Both the position numbers and the translations under genes were made by a program. From Solanum dulcamara (Eukaryota; Streptophyta; Magnoliopsida; Solanales; Solanaceae), in contig NC_077246.1 in NCBI RefSeq assembly GCF_947179165.1, forward strand, positions 67,558,921-67,622,920: a stretch of DNA of 64,000 nucleotides, in the 5' to 3' direction. Positions within the stretch are counted from its first letter, which is position 1. Each line of letters begins with the position of its first letter. Positions 36,201-48,234 of the stretch are shown piece after piece. The notes beneath the pieces were generated by a model. That model was not told the DNA's origin, did no database searches, and saw nothing but the letters and a program-made list of their open reading frames with translations.

Positions 36201-37731
36201 TATTGCATCATGTTTAACTTGTCCCAATTGAATGGGAGTGTGTTTTGTTGCATGTTGTTTACAGTTGGTTTGGTAAAACAATTTAACCCCATTTTCTTCT
36301 ATACGTTTTGCTCTGTAAAGAATGAAGAGAAATGATGATTTGATCTGACATTAGTACCCTTGAGAGAGCTTTTTTTATTTATTTACAATTCATAAAGCTT
36401 GGACACAATGAAAAGCTTAAAGAATAGTTTTTTCACATAACCATAGATTAGGCAGCACCAAGTCTCTGCTCAACGGCGATTTGTTTTCATCAATCTAAGC
36501 CTGGACTGATAGAGTTGCTCGTACTTGCACTAATAGAGGTAGCAGGTACCCAATGGAATAGTTGAGGTGAGTCATGAGTGCATGCTGGCATTAGAAAAAA
36601 GCATAATCATAGATTATACTATAAAAAACAACACCTACAAATGCCCTCCTCTTCTCTGCTTTTCCTATATTGAGCTGCTTACATTTTATTAGTAATCAAC
36701 ATCCTTCATAGAGAGGTGAAGAGAGGCACACATACAGTTGCCCCAGCTACTCTTGATGTCTTAAAGCTGGTATAGTTTTTAAAAATGTCTCTATGTATAT
36801 TGATTTACATGAACCTTAACAAACTTTATTCTCTCTTATTCCCAACTCTCCATGATATCTTTAGTGTTCCTTTTTAGACTTTTGACAAGAAATTGGGATG
36901 GGAGGTACGCGTCATCATTATCTGATGTGTATAGTTTAAAAAGAGCAGAATAGGAGTGCATCCTGGACAATGAAAGTTTCTTGTTAAGTGTTTTTGGAGT
37001 GTACTTGTGGAGTCACAGGACATCACTTGTATAGATATTTGATCAAAATTGTGGATGACTGCACCTACATATAGAGTTGAGATTTGCTTAGTTATGCTAT
37101 CTCCCTCTTTGGTAATAAATGTTTCACCTGTCCCAAAAAGAATTCGCAAGGCTACTTTAGGTTTAACGTATGATTGATATTTAATGTGATTTACGTACAA
37201 CGACAAAGTAGTTTTTGGTGGGAAAAGCTTGTCCATTAGTTTGGAAGTAGAAGATGAATATGTATCAGTTGAAACCTTTTTTAGCCTAGGCTATACAATT
37301 CACTCACTCAAATGTTGTTTCTCCTTCTCATCCTCTTTCTCGTTCTCTATTAGTATTATTACTGTTATATTCACATCATTTGTATTGACATCAATTCTTC
37401 TTATGAATAATATTTTTCGAGGAAGGCCTCTTCGAAACGAGATATTGTGGAGGCTCTCATACAAGAAGGTTTTTCCAGGGATGTAGTATAGGTAACTCCT
37501 GGCCTCACATATTTTTCTTTCTAGGAATTCTGAAAGGCTTAACACTTAAACTTCCTACTTTGTAAACTTAAATTGCTGTATAAGCTAAGACATTTTTCTG
37601 TATCTAGTGAGGCACTGAGCTTGATATTGAGTAACTGAGGAATAGGATGTCACAAGTTCGTTAGAAACATTATAGATGTACTTCTGGAATGAAAGAAATC
37701 ACAGATGCTTTGATGTGATTTCAAATAAAAG
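36201..37731. other. Non-coding region with a SINE 3' fragment
   Basis: Near 36505-36600 the sequence AGGTAGCAGGTACCCAATGG and following bases resemble the 3' half of a common Solanaceae SINE. The remainder shows no recognisable gene; reading frames on either strand look like chance. Confidence 0.4.
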
Positions 37732-37734
37732 CTA

Positions 37735-38902
37735 GGGGTGAGTTTGGACTTTGGTATGAAGGAAAATGTTTTCTAGGAAAATAAGTTGGTTTCTAACTTA
37801 TTTTCTCATGTTTGGTTGGTGAGTGCAACATATTTTCTAGTGTATGATTGTTGAATGAAAAACATTTTTTATAAAATCCGACCCTGACACCCGACCCCGA
37901 CTCTCTATCCCAAACACGACCCGATACCCGACATGATATCCTACCTAAGACCCGACACTGACCCTGACACTCGACCGATCCAAGAACTGACCTAAACCTC
38001 TACCCCGACACTCGATTCGAGATCCAACCTCGACCCTGGCCCGAGACTCGATCATGTCTCCAACCCCAACCTTGACAAGAGACCCCCCCGATCCGAGACT
38101 TGACCCCGATTTGAGACCCGACCCAGATCCAAGACACCAACCCAATATCCGACTTGAGGCCAACCCTGGCCCTGTCACCCTACCAATCTGAAACCCGACC
38201 TTGACCTGAGACCCAACCCTAGCCTCGATCACGACTCTTGATTCGAGATCCGACCCCCGACTCCGACCTTGACCCTAACACCTGACCAGAGACTCGACCT
38301 CAACCCAAGATTCGAGATCCCCACTCGAGACTCGAGACTCGACCCCTATTCGAGATCCTGACTCAATTTCAAATCGACCCCGAGCCCCACACCTAATCGA
38401 GGACCCAACTTTTGAAACATGATCCAACTTCGACATGCGACCCTGACATTCGATCTCGACGATCGATTTAGGACCAAAATTCCAACACCTAACATGAGAC
38501 CCGACCTTGACTTTCAACCTAAAACCTTACTCGACACCCGAACTGTAACCCATCTCAACACCTGATTCGGAACTCGACCCCGACACTCGATCCAAAATTC
38601 AACCTCTAATCCTAACTCGAGATTCGACTCCGATTTAATTCAAAACTCGTTGGGTCTCTAATCGAGGTCGAAAGTTGTGTCTCAAATTGAGAATCAGGAA
38701 TTGGATCTAGGATTTGTATTGGGGATCGATACTCAAGACTTAAGTTAGGATGGAAAGTTGAGGTATGAGGTTCAAAATGATTTCAAAAAATGTTTTCCTT
38801 ACTATTTTAAGGGAAGTCTATTTCCTTAAATTCGAGGAAAATAAGTTAAGCCAATCAAACATGAGAAAATTGGAAAACATTTTCCTTCATACCAAACACA
38901 CC
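37735..38902. mobile_element. TIR element filled with a CCGACCC minisatellite
   Basis: The ends read GGGGTGAGTTTGG...TATGAAGGAAAATGTTTTC and, from the right, GGGTGTGTTTGGTATGAAGG, flanked by CTA on both sides (37732-37734 and 38903-38905). The interior (about 37880-38640) is a C-rich imperfect repeat of units such as GACCCGACACCCGACCTTGA, Arg/Ser/Gly-coding only by chance. The GC content contrasts strongly with the AT-rich surroundings. Confidence 0.72.
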
Positions 38903-38919
38903 CTAGATGCCTAGTACCA

Positions 38920-39174
38920 GCCTGTTTGGATTGACTTATTTTTAAGCAGCTTATAAGTTGAAAACTGCTTATAAGTTAAAAAAAAATGTAGGTGCAGACC
39001 AACTTTTTTTTTGACTTATAAACTGTTTTCAACTTATAAACTACTTAAAATAAGTTTATCCAAATAAACCCAACTATTTATTGAGGCTTATTTTAAGCAC
39101 AAAATGACTTTAAGTTGGCTAGCCAAACACTCAAAAAAGCTGAAAACAGCTTATAAGCCAATCCAAACGGCCTC
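38920..39174. mobile_element. Small TIR element (MITE)
   Basis: The left end GCCTGTTTGGATTGACTTAT and the right end, read inward, AGGCCGTTTGGATTGGCTTA form inverted repeats, with further inverted ACTTATAAG motifs inside. It lies directly beside the minisatellite element. The target duplication is unclear. Confidence 0.65.
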
Positions 39175-39420
39175 TAAATCTGTTTTGTTGGAACTTTTTG
39201 TCTCATGTAATTGTGTTGACAGTTTTTTTGGCTTTTGTTAAGCTATTTGATCCTAGTTTAGAACACATGTAAGGGAACTAAATCTCTTTCCTTGTACATT
39301 TTTGCCTAAAAATTGAAACTGTTTTTACTCTAGTTTTGATTCAGAATTTGGAGTTCACGGGTTCAAAATTCTTGTGCGCCTATTATTCCTTTAATTTAAA
39401 CTATTTTTATATACACATAT

Positions 39421-40570
39421 GGGTCATTTGGTATGCTCGACAAGCATATATAGTCCAAGAATAAATATTTAATACTGCCTCATCCCTTGTAATTTGGTTA
39501 CTAATTTCAGAATAAGTTATATCATAATTAGTAATTAGTATCGGGATGAGTTATTCTTCCCAGAAGGCGAAATAATAGTATCAAAATTAATTATCATAAA
39601 ATAAAATAATAAAAATAGCAAAAATACTCTTGAGTTGTACCCTCATTCTACCAGTACATTTGTTGTACTTGTACCCTCATTCTACCAATACATTTAAGTC
39701 AAAGCTAAAGATAAATAATTGTGAATGATCCAGAGTAAAAAGCTCCACATAAATTTGTATATGTGGCTTCTTCTAGGTAGAATATAATGTATGACCCAAA
39801 CTTGCTGATGATCCACTGAAAATAACCAACAAATCAACAACTCACAAATTGATATCTTAATGGCCTATAATAGTTTAGCATGTCTATAAATTAATAATTG
39901 ATAAATCAAACTGATAAACATAAAACCAAATCAAATCGATCGATATACAATCACAATATATGTTAGTAGGGACAAGTCAATGGCTCCAACAACTTTTTAA
40001 AAGGAAAATATCCTTTAAGGGAAGGAATTAGGGGTGACAATTGAGCGGATTGGGTCAAAATGGTTAGGTAATAGATTATATAACGGGTCAAGACCCAACT
40101 CAACCCAATTTTTACTAAGCTTAATTATTTTATTTGTTCTTTTAAACTATTTTAGTACCTAATAAAATTATTTTTTTCTTTATTATGCCTATATATAATA
40201 TATCAAATTGAAAAAAAAAGTTTTTTAAAAATATTTTAACAAAATTTCTCATGAGCCAATTCGGGTTACATATCAACCCAATTTTTTATGAATTAAAATG
40301 GGTTGAACTAATGAATGGACGGGTCAATAACCAACCCAAACTTAAACGGATTGGATTGGGTTGGCGGGTTGGATTTGATTTTGCCACCTCTAGAAGGAAT
40401 GATGTTTTTTGGTTGCCTCATAATCCATGCATAGATAATAAACACATGCATAAATATACTAATTTCTGCGTAACTAATACATCCATTAATAATAAATAAA
40501 GTCACTCATAATTAATTTCTACATTACTAATACGGATACCTATATAATTCTAACTAGCTACCAAAAGAGC
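39421..40570. mobile_element. Possible TIR element enclosing a hAT MITE
   Basis: Left GGGTCATTTGGTATGC and right (inward) GGGCTCTTTTGGTAGC could be terminal repeats of one older element. The target site does not match, so this is tentative. Confidence 0.35.
40029..40392. mobile_element. hAT-type MITE with perfect 8-bp target duplication
   Basis: The element begins TAGGGGTGACAATTGAGCGG and, from its right end, TAGAGGTGGCAAAATCAAAT. It is flanked by perfect GAAGGAAT copies (40021-40028 and 40393-40400). The subterminal GGGTTGG / CCAACCC repeats are typical. It encodes nothing. Confidence 0.9.
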
Positions 40571-41689
40571 CCAAGGCTTTGGACCAAGTGAAAAGACCAA
40601 TCTTTAATATGTTTTTAATGAAAAGCCCAACTCAAAAGCCCAAATATCAAGAATTTTGACCCGACATGGTAATTGTGAGTCTCCATAATGTTCTACACCA
40701 AATACATTCAAAAGCATACCATCTTTTTTTCATACAATTTTATTTATGCTTTAGCTTGTTAAAATGTATTTGGTGTAACAAAAAAATTGAAGAGTTGGGT
40801 TAAAATCCATAAACTTAAAATCGTGCATTCGCCACTAATCTGATTAAGTTTTTTTTCTTTAAAGAAAAACAAACTATTATATTGTCTTTAACGACAAACC
40901 CTTATTAAAGGCAGAAGCTAACTAGTTTTGAAACGTTTGAAATTTTTGAAGTTGAAGATGGAGTTATTTCTGATTATACTTTTCGCAATGAATATTTGAA
41001 ATAATCTTCATACTTGAATGTACTTAAATACAACTTCATAGTGAACTAAAATTTTCATGAACAAATATTAATTTTTAAATAAAAAAATTATTCGGAAAAA
41101 ATAATAATTTATGGCAAATCAAAATAATTAATTACTATTTTACACTCGGAAAAGCTAGATAGAACGCAGATCCGATCTAAAGTGAATATTCACACGTTCA
41201 TGTTTTTTCTTTTTTGGCCCTTTATCTCTTTCTTTTATTTATTTTATTATTTTTGGTGGGGATAAAGGAAGATTTTGTTGAAATGGGAAAATATATTCAA
41301 TCCCAAAAGATTTTTAAAAAGCTATAAGAGCAAAGATTAGTGCATAGTGAGTTGTCATAAGGTATATATGTTGGTAATGAAAATATTTCATATAATCGGT
41401 TAATTTTAATTTGTGAGAGTATATTACTTTTTTTTAATCATATTATAAATGAGCTTAAATTATATACACTGTTGATGTAAATATCTTTTTATATTATTGA
41501 GACATTAAAAAGATATTTACAAAATACAGGTACGTCTTCTTAAAAATATAAAATTTGTAATCTTGAAATAATCTAATTATTTGCTATAATAGATAAAAAA
41601 ACAACTTAATAATATAAAAATTTCTTACATTGACAGTGATATAACGTAAACTCATTACTAAGTAGCGATATTATCAAATAGTTAATTGT
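40571..41689. other. AT-rich spacer
   Basis: No gene or well-defined repeat. Several homopolymer A/T tracts only. Confidence 0.4.
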
Positions 41690-41885
41690 ACCCTATGGTA
41701 TCAGCTAGTGGTCAATAAAGTGAGTTGAAAATTATAAGGCGTAAATTTAATTTTCGCCAAGCCAAATAAATATCAGTGTTTGGTGGACATGGTTATCTTA
41801 TACATGTGTTGGTGGAAGGTAAAAAATAGCCTATAAAATTAGTCTAACTATGCGTACAAGTTGACTTGGACATTGAAATTTACTT
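41690..41885 (+). mobile_element. Degenerate SINE
   Basis: TGGTATCAGCTAGTGG (A-box-like) through TGTTGGTGGAAGGTAAAAAATAG to CAAGTTGACTTGGACATTG resembles a Solanaceae SINE with the 3' GGAGGTAGCAGGTACC...GGCCCGGACACC pattern, heavily decayed. Confidence 0.45.
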
Positions 41886-42377
41886 AAAATTACTTAATTA
41901 TTACACTATTATATGAGGTCGTTTGGTAGAGTGTATTGGGACAAATAAGTCATGTATTATGTATGGTATTATTTAGTACTATATTAGGTAGGAATTTTGG
42001 GCCTATGTATAACTAATATATACATCCTATTTGGTATTATAGGGTGTAGTACTAATACCTTCTACTCGATGGTATTAGTAATACGTAAGATTTAATACCG
42101 TGGAATAAATATATGTAAAGACAAAAATACCCTCAATTCTGAAATCATTTTATTTATTTTCTTGATTTTATGTTTTATATTTTTACGAGTAAATTTATTT
42201 AAATAAATTAGATTACAAATTTTATTATTTAGACTAAGTTGTTTGTTGCTAAATAAATCCAATATAATATTTGAAATGTATGTTGTTTAACATTTACTAA
42301 TTGCAAAAACAAATATATGACCATATGACGTGTGTGATCTTTATTGAATATATTATTTATTGATATATATATATGTA

Positions 42378-42796
42378 TCTACAAAGTGGTGGTTAGACCG
42401 GCTATGTTGTATGGGGCAGAGTGTTGGCCAGTTAAGATCTCTCACATTCAAAAGATGAAAGTTGCCGAGATGAGAATGTTGAGATGGATGTGTGGTCACA
42501 CCAAGAGCGACAGGATTAGAAATGAGGCTATTCGGGACAAGGTAGGAGTGGCCTCGGTGGAAGACAAGATGCGGGAAATGCGACTGAGATGGTTTGGGCA
42601 TGTGAAGAGCAGAGACACAGATGACCCAGTGAGAAGGTGTGAGAGGTTGGCTATGGATGGCTACAGAAGAGGTAGGGGTAGGCCGAATAAGTATTGGGGA
42701 GAGGTGATTAGACAGGATATGGCTCAGTTACAGCTTACCGAGGACATGACCTTAGATAGGAGGCTGTGGAGGACCCACATTAGGGTAGAAGGCTAG
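42378..42796 (+). pseudogene. RTE LINE reverse transcriptase, C-terminal remnant
   Basis: The frame reads [17 protein letters not shown], then [38 protein letters not shown] and [20 protein letters not shown], ending WRTHIRVEG at its natural stop. This is the conserved C-terminal region after the RT palm in plant RTE-like LINEs. The 5' truncation removed the endonuclease and catalytic RT domain, so it has no activity. Confidence 0.88.
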
Positions 42797-42992
42797 TACA
42801 TAGTATCGTTATTCTTCCCTATTCATAGGCGCACTAGCACATTACAATTCCTTGTACTCTCATTTCTGCTATTTCTGTTACTATTTATTGCTTTCAGTAC
42901 TTTTGATTACTCTATTTTATCTGTGATGCCTTCGTGATTTATTTTTCTATAGCGCTTTGAATTTTTTTAACTTTATCTGACCCCCTTTTCCG

Positions 42993-43031
<39 letters not shown>

Positions 43032-43146
43032 AGCCGAGGGTCTCTCGGAAACAGCCGTCCTACCTTGGTAGGAGTAAGGTCTGCGTACAATCTACCCTCC
43101 CCAGACCCCACGTTGTGGGATTTCACTGGGTTGTTGTTGTTGTTGT
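42378..43146 (+). mobile_element. 5'-truncated RTE-type LINE with 15-bp target duplication
   Basis: The 769-bp insert is flanked by perfect ATATATATATATGTA copies (42363-42377 and 43147-43161). It keeps the last ~140 codons of the reverse transcriptase ORF, an untranslated region, a 37-base T tract (42994-43030), and a tail GCCGAGGGTCTCTCGG...CCCCACGTTGTGGGAT...(TTG)n. That tail is shared with TS-type SINEs. Confidence 0.9.
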
Positions 43147-43748
43147 ATATATATATATGTAGTTTTTTTTATTATTTGTATTTTGAATAATTTATAAAAT
43201 TGGATACATATTAAAACTAAAACTTGCAATTTTTATGTGTAAACGTAGATGGTTTATTCGATTTTACTATTGTTTGCCATTTTTTCTGGTTTTAAAAATA
43301 GATGGTTTATCTTTTTAAATTGATAATTGATGTTTTGTGAGTGATCAGTTTATTAACATGACCATTATTTACACTCAAATCATTCAAGTAAGAAAATAGT
43401 AAACATGGCGACAAAATTATTTTTCTCCTAGCTAGCTACTTAGAAAGCCATAAAAAAAAATATTGCTTGAAGTTATTTACCTTGACCCAACATGAAATAG
43501 AAAATCCCATAATATTTTAAAGGTATAATTGAAAATAAGCTTTTTATAGAGTTTAAACCAAACACAAGATTAAGTGGAAAGCAGTGAACCAAACACTTGA
43601 TAAAAAGTAATCTTTGCATTACTAATCTCTGCATTACTAAGTCCTACATTATTAATCTTTTGTACCAAACGACCCTATATGTTTGTGTAAATTCTAAGCT
43701 TTATTCTATATCATTCAAAATAAGTAAACCCACCATCCATAACCAGAG

Positions 43749-43890
43749 GTCTTGGGTTCTACCATTGGGTATGGGATAAAATCATGTTGGGAGAGTCACC
43801 TCTAATGGACCTTGCAGTGTGCGAATCGAATTTAATCGGAACTCCACGGACTCAGAACATCGGATAGAAAATAAAAAATAAAAAATAAAA
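43749..43890 (+). mobile_element. 5'-truncated SINE
   Basis: AGAGGTCTTGGGTTCTACC through CGGAACTCCACGGACTC and an A-rich (AAATAAAA)n tail. Same family as 33203-33386. Imperfect flanking AAACCCACCATCC / AAACCCATCACCC may be the target duplication. Confidence 0.65.
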
Positions 43891-43972
43891 AAGCAAACCC
43901 ATCACCCACAGTTTAATAATACCATTTCCATTTAGCCCACTGCCCATACCCAACACCACTACTATATATGGA

Positions 43973-43978
43973 GTTGTC
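43973..43978 (+). promoter_or_regulatory. TATA box of the defensin gene
   Basis: TATATA 55 bp upstream of the defensin ATG, followed by a CA-rich leader. Confidence 0.6.
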
Positions 43979-44032
43979 TCTATTGATGGCCTCATCACTC
44001 TTTATTTCCACACAAACACACACACAAAAAGT

Positions 44033-45110
44033 ATGGCTGGCTTTAAGAAATCGTTGGCAACTTTTTTCATTATGCTGATGCTGATTTTTGCCACTGGTAT
44101 TTTTCTTTTACTTATTATTATTATTTGGTTTTTCTTATGTTAGAACTTAGAACTACCTAGGTTATGCAGTGAAATTCTTTTTATTTCCTTCCATATATAT
44201 ATATATATATGCGCTTGTTTTAGTGGAATTAGAACTTAAAAAAATAAAATCATGTATGATAATTTTAATCTAACGCCACACAGTACATAAAAAATTATCT
44301 TTTAGCGGCAATTAATTAACGGTAATAGTTTAATTATCGCTAAATATGTTCTTTTAGAAGTAATTAGCATTCCATTCTAAACTAAACGTGGCTTCAAAGT
44401 TATTCTTTGTAAGCGCGAATTCAGTTGAGTAACTATGCCACCTTCCTTCGGCTGGTTGTACTATGCCACCTTGCTTCTACTTTTATCGTATATAGCTATT
44501 ATGAGTAGGAAATATTTTCAAGGAATGAATGGAATTTTCCAATAGTAATAAGCTAATTGATTTAGTACGTTTAGCTTGAAACTATTAAACTTTACCGGAT
44601 GACCTAAGAATAGACTAGTCTTCCCTTAGAATTTCTTCTCTGATATTTATGTCTTTTGTAAATGTCCTAAAAATCTATAGCGACATTGTATCTAACAACA
44701 ATTTAAAATTTTAATATTTTTTGTTAATGTACATATTTGTTGACGCTAAAAGCTATTTTTATTATAATAACGGAGGTAATGAGATGAATAAAAATAAGGA
44801 GTTTTTACACCATTAACTTTATACAACTGAAATCTAAATTAGTTGAACTACAATATTTTACATATCAAATAGTTAAACCAACAAACTGAATTAAAGAAGT
44901 ACAAGTGGTAAAACTTTTTTACAATTCAACTTATGACACGTAATTTGTACAGAAATGGCTGAGGCAAGAACTTGCGAGTCCCAAAGCCACCGGTTTAAGG
45001 GGCCGTGCGTGAGGAAGAGCAATTGTGCTGCTGTTTGTCAGACTGAGAGGTTTACTGGTGGCCATTGCCGTGGCCTCCGCCGCCGTTGCTTCTGCACCAA
45101 ACACTGCTAA
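44033..45110 (+). CDS. Plant defensin (gamma-thionin), 2 exons
   Basis: A secreted antimicrobial peptide of the plant defensin family. Exons are 44033-44096 and 44953-45110 (GT-AG, phase 1), giving 74 codons including TAA (73 aa). Exon 1 encodes a signal peptide ([20 protein letters not shown]) and the intron lies near the cleavage region, the classic defensin gene structure. The mature peptide from about residue 27 is 47 aa with eight cysteines at mature positions 3, 14, 20, 24, 34, 41, 43 and 47. Spacing fits the CS-alpha-beta fold, and the gamma-core [13 protein letters not shown] is unusually rich in Arg. No C-terminal propeptide follows. The 3' flank is triplicated (see 45147). Confidence 0.95.
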
Positions 45111-45146
45111 ATTAATTAAAATTATTTCGCGAATTAATTAATTTCT

Positions 45147-45597
45147 TATTTGAGTGTTTTTCTCCAAAGAAAATAATGGATGTTGTGTGTGTTTTTTTTT
45201 TTTTAAAATCTCTATGTTATTGTAAAAAATAAGAATCAAAATGTACTAGGAAACTGGTCCTTCAGTTTCTGAAATTTAATGGTTTTGGTTAATTGAGTGT
45301 TTTTCTCGAAAGAAAATAATGGATGTTGTGTTTTTTGTTTTTTTTTTTAAAAAAAATCTCTATGTTATTGTAAAAAATAAGAATCAAAATGTACTAGGAA
45401 ACTGGTCCTTCAGGTTCTGAAATTTAATGGTTTTGGTTAGTTGAGTGTTTTTTTCGAAAGAAAATAATGGATGTTGTGCGTGTTTTTTTTTTTTTTTAAA
45501 TCTCTCTGTTATTGTAAAAAATAAGTAAGAATCAAAATGTACTAGGAAACTGGTCCTTCAGTTTCTGAAATTTAATGGTTTTGGTTAATTGAGTGTG
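45147..45597 (+). repeat. Tandem triplication of the defensin 3' flank
   Basis: Three copies of a 143-148 bp unit start at TGAGTG positions 45151, 45294 and 45442, with a fourth partial start at 45590. Each has TTGAGTGTTTTT...GAAAATAATGGATGTTGTG, a T tract of different length, CTCTATGTTATTGTAAAAAA and TACTAGGAAACTGGTCC. The first copy begins about 40 bp after the stop codon, so it is probably the 3' UTR and polyadenylation region. Confidence 0.92.
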
Positions 45598-45674
45598 TTG
45601 TTATTAGAGTCAATTTTGTCTATTTATTTATCTAGCTGATTTTAACTTTTTATTCCTTAAATGTACGTAACGTT

Positions 45675-46050
45675 GGTGTCACGTTCCAAAATCGGGGTGG
45701 GACGTAGCGTTTGACTTAACTTTTTACATTTAACACGGAAATTATTACTAGCCAACATGAAATTAACTAGGAATCATTGAATCTGAATTAAATACTGAAG
45801 AACAAAATGTGAAAATTTCAACAAAAAATAATTTTGGAATAATAGTTCTTGAGTAAATTAATGATGATGACAGGACCCTAACTTCATACCTAAAACATTG
45901 TTTGCTGATCATAGGACCTCCCTCGACTATCACGAACTCATACTAAAATACCTCTTCACAGAAATATAACATGCTATGTGAATATTGAACTCCAAAAACT
46001 TCTGGAAAGTGTTCCAAGTAGCAGTACACATGGATTATTTTTTTCTTTGT
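45675..46050 (-). repeat. Possible solo-LTR fragment
   Basis: TGTCACGTTCCAAAATCGGG resembles the minus-strand outer end of a Ty3 LTR (compare TGTCACGCCCCGAGAGG at 14181). No other end was located, so this is tentative. Confidence 0.35.
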
Positions 46051-46057
46051 GAGTAAG

Positions 46058-46348
46058 TTACCTCCCCCTCCCAAACTATCACCGGTTTACGAGTTTCATA
46101 CCTAAATTATTATCGGATATTATAGAATCCCTTGAACTATCATAAATTTATTGTGCCACGTGGATTCATTTTCATGACTTTTTTCATCTTCTACGTGCCT
46201 CTCAACAAATTATCCCAAACATTTTGCTACACATTCAATAGGGGGTTATAATGTAAAGGGAGTTATAGTTCAAGGGGAAAACATAAAACACTTAATAATT
46301 TAGGTGCGAAACTCGCAAAATGATAATATTTTAGAAGGATTTTAACCT
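46058..46348. mobile_element. TIR element (MITE)
   Basis: The left part CGGTTTACGAGTTTCATACC and, inverted at the right, TTTGCGAGTTTCGCACC form long terminal inverted repeats of about 55 bp. The central region contains TGTGCCACGTGG. Boundaries are approximate. Confidence 0.55.
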
Positions 46349-46466
46349 ATTAACTCTTTATTTTTCTTTCATTTCCCTTCAATCTAAGCAAATTACTATT
46401 TTGTATTTTGGGCCTGGAATCGACCCAATAATGATTGGTCCCTATGGGTTGGGCCAATTTTTCAGT

Positions 46467-46904
46467 TAGGAATTTTTGCATATAGCCATTCAAAAATATC
46501 TTAATTATGCTCCATATCTATAGTTTGCTAATTACAATTCGTAGCTATAGTTATAGCATTTTTTGTATAATTCGCACAGAATTTATATATGTTTGTATAA
46601 TTCGCTATACCATTCGCATTTTTTGTATAACATTTATATATTTCACTATACAATTCATGCACAACGTTTGTATAATTCGCTATACAATTTGTAGTATTTG
46701 AATATTTCGCTATACAATTTGATTCGCGCGCAACGTTTGTATAAATCGTGCGAATTATACAAACTCAACTGTATAATCTTGCGAATTATACAAAACTCAA
46801 ACTGTAATTACTGCTAGATGTTTGCCGCGAGCCACAATTAATTCAAACTATAGCTCTGTTAGCTAATTAACTAGTAGATATTTGCTTATCCGCGTAATTT
46901 TCCC
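46467..46904. mobile_element. Mutator-type MITE with 9-bp target duplication
   Basis: The 438-bp element is flanked by perfect TTTTTCAGT copies (46458-46466 and 46905-46913). Its ends read AGGAATTTTTGCATATAGCC and, from the right, GGGAAAATTACGCGGATAAG. The interior repeats short near-palindromes such as TGTATAATTCGCTATACAA several times. A 9-bp duplication points to the Mutator superfamily. Confidence 0.82.
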
Positions 46905-46913
46905 TTTTTCAGT

Positions 46914-47288
46914 GCCAAACTTCCACTTATCCAACTCATTAAAATGGGCTGCTAAAATGAAAATTGAAAATCGAAGGTTTCAAGTAGCATAGAGATTTGA
47001 TATCCTTAGAAATCCCATCTTTTTTCTTATTAAGAAGTTTAATACTATATAATCATTCGACAATAATAACTAACGTTATCCCAAAGTGTATTTTCACAGT
47101 GTAGGGGAAATCTTAGTATCTTAATTAGTTGACTACCTGAACTTTCAGCTTGTTTGTAAATGTTCAATTCTCCACCTTGATATCCCCTCACCCATTTCCT
47201 CTTCCTCTACCCCCAATTTGAAAATAAAAGGAAAAAAAAACAAATATTGTCAACCGATTGTTAGAATAACTAATCTATTCTTTAGTAT
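46914..47288. other. AT-rich spacer
   Basis: Nothing recognisable. Confidence 0.4.
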
Positions 47289-47417
47289 ATACAACAATAA
47301 CAACAACATATTAAGTGTAATTATATATGTGGGGTCTGAGAAGAGTAGAATGTACGTTGATCTTATTCCTATCTTGTGAAGGTGGAGAGACTAACTCTGA
47401 AAAGTACTCGACCTAAG
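47289..47417 (-). mobile_element. TS/RTE tail fragment
   Basis: On the minus strand the tail pattern reads GGTCGAGTACTTTTCAGAG..., then the CACATA...(TTG)n end at 47289. Flanks contain similar CTTTAGTATATA / CTTTAGTTTATA sequences, a likely diverged target duplication. Confidence 0.65.
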
Positions 47418-48234
47418 TAACTAATCTTTAGTTTATAGTTGAAGGATTATTAACTTTTTTAATAGTAAAATCAAAATACAATAAAATATGCTATATAATA
47501 TGCAATTTCTCATACTTACTAAAATGAAAAACTAAAAAGATGTGAGTCTCATACCTTCTAATGGCTTTTTAATATATAAAATACTGTAATAAAAGTACAT
47601 AAATACAACTAACATCTATATGCATAAAACAAATTAATTTATTAAAACATTTCCAATCTACGAACATTTGACTAACTTAACTTTTGCCAATCCTATAGTC
47701 TTTTCTTGCTCAATGAAACTAATCATTTAATTTATACACGCATAATGGTGTATTTATGGACGCATAATTTAAAGTTAGATAAAAAAAATTGGTTGATGAG
47801 CTAATTAACACCTCTTATAAGTGAATCCGATCTAATAACAATTCCAAAAAAACCGTTACTATAAAAAATTGTAGCTAAACAATAAATATTTCATGCTAAT
47901 CCCATTTAGCTACAGATTATTATGATAGATTAGATGAATATTCAATTAGCTATGAGTTATTTAGTAACAGATTAACTAGGAATTACCGAAAATTTTCATA
48001 GCTAATTTCATATTTTCTCGTAGTTAATAAAAATGCAAAATTCTGAAATCAAAAGTCAATGATGCCAACCTGTTATGGAGTAAACCTTCCATTGTGTGTG
48101 AATTACATGGAATACTATATTTGAATTTTTGTCACCAGTTGAAAAAACCAGACCATATATAGGATTCCAAAAAGGAACCAACCCTAATTATTTTATTTTA
48201 TTTTGGTTTTTCATTAGTGTTCGAAATTTATATT

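Larger units (their letters stand above)
41915..43676. mobile_element. PIF/Harbinger-like TIR element with a nested LINE
   Basis: The ends read GAGGTCGTTTGGTAGAGTG and, from the right, AGGGTCGTTTGGTACAAAAG. They resemble the left end of the Harbinger element at 12752. The body contains many TTAGTAATGC-type subterminal motifs. A 5'-truncated LINE occupies 42378-43146. The exact target site is unclear (TAT-like). Confidence 0.6.

Noticed and set aside
37945..38517. Long open frames rich in Ser, Gly and Arg on the minus strand
   Set aside because: They come from the C-rich repeat of the TIR element; there is no start context, no domain and no conservation signal.
46507..46701. Ile/Tyr-rich plus-strand frame
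   Set aside because: It lies wholly inside the Mutator-type MITE and comes from the TGTATAATTCGC repeats.
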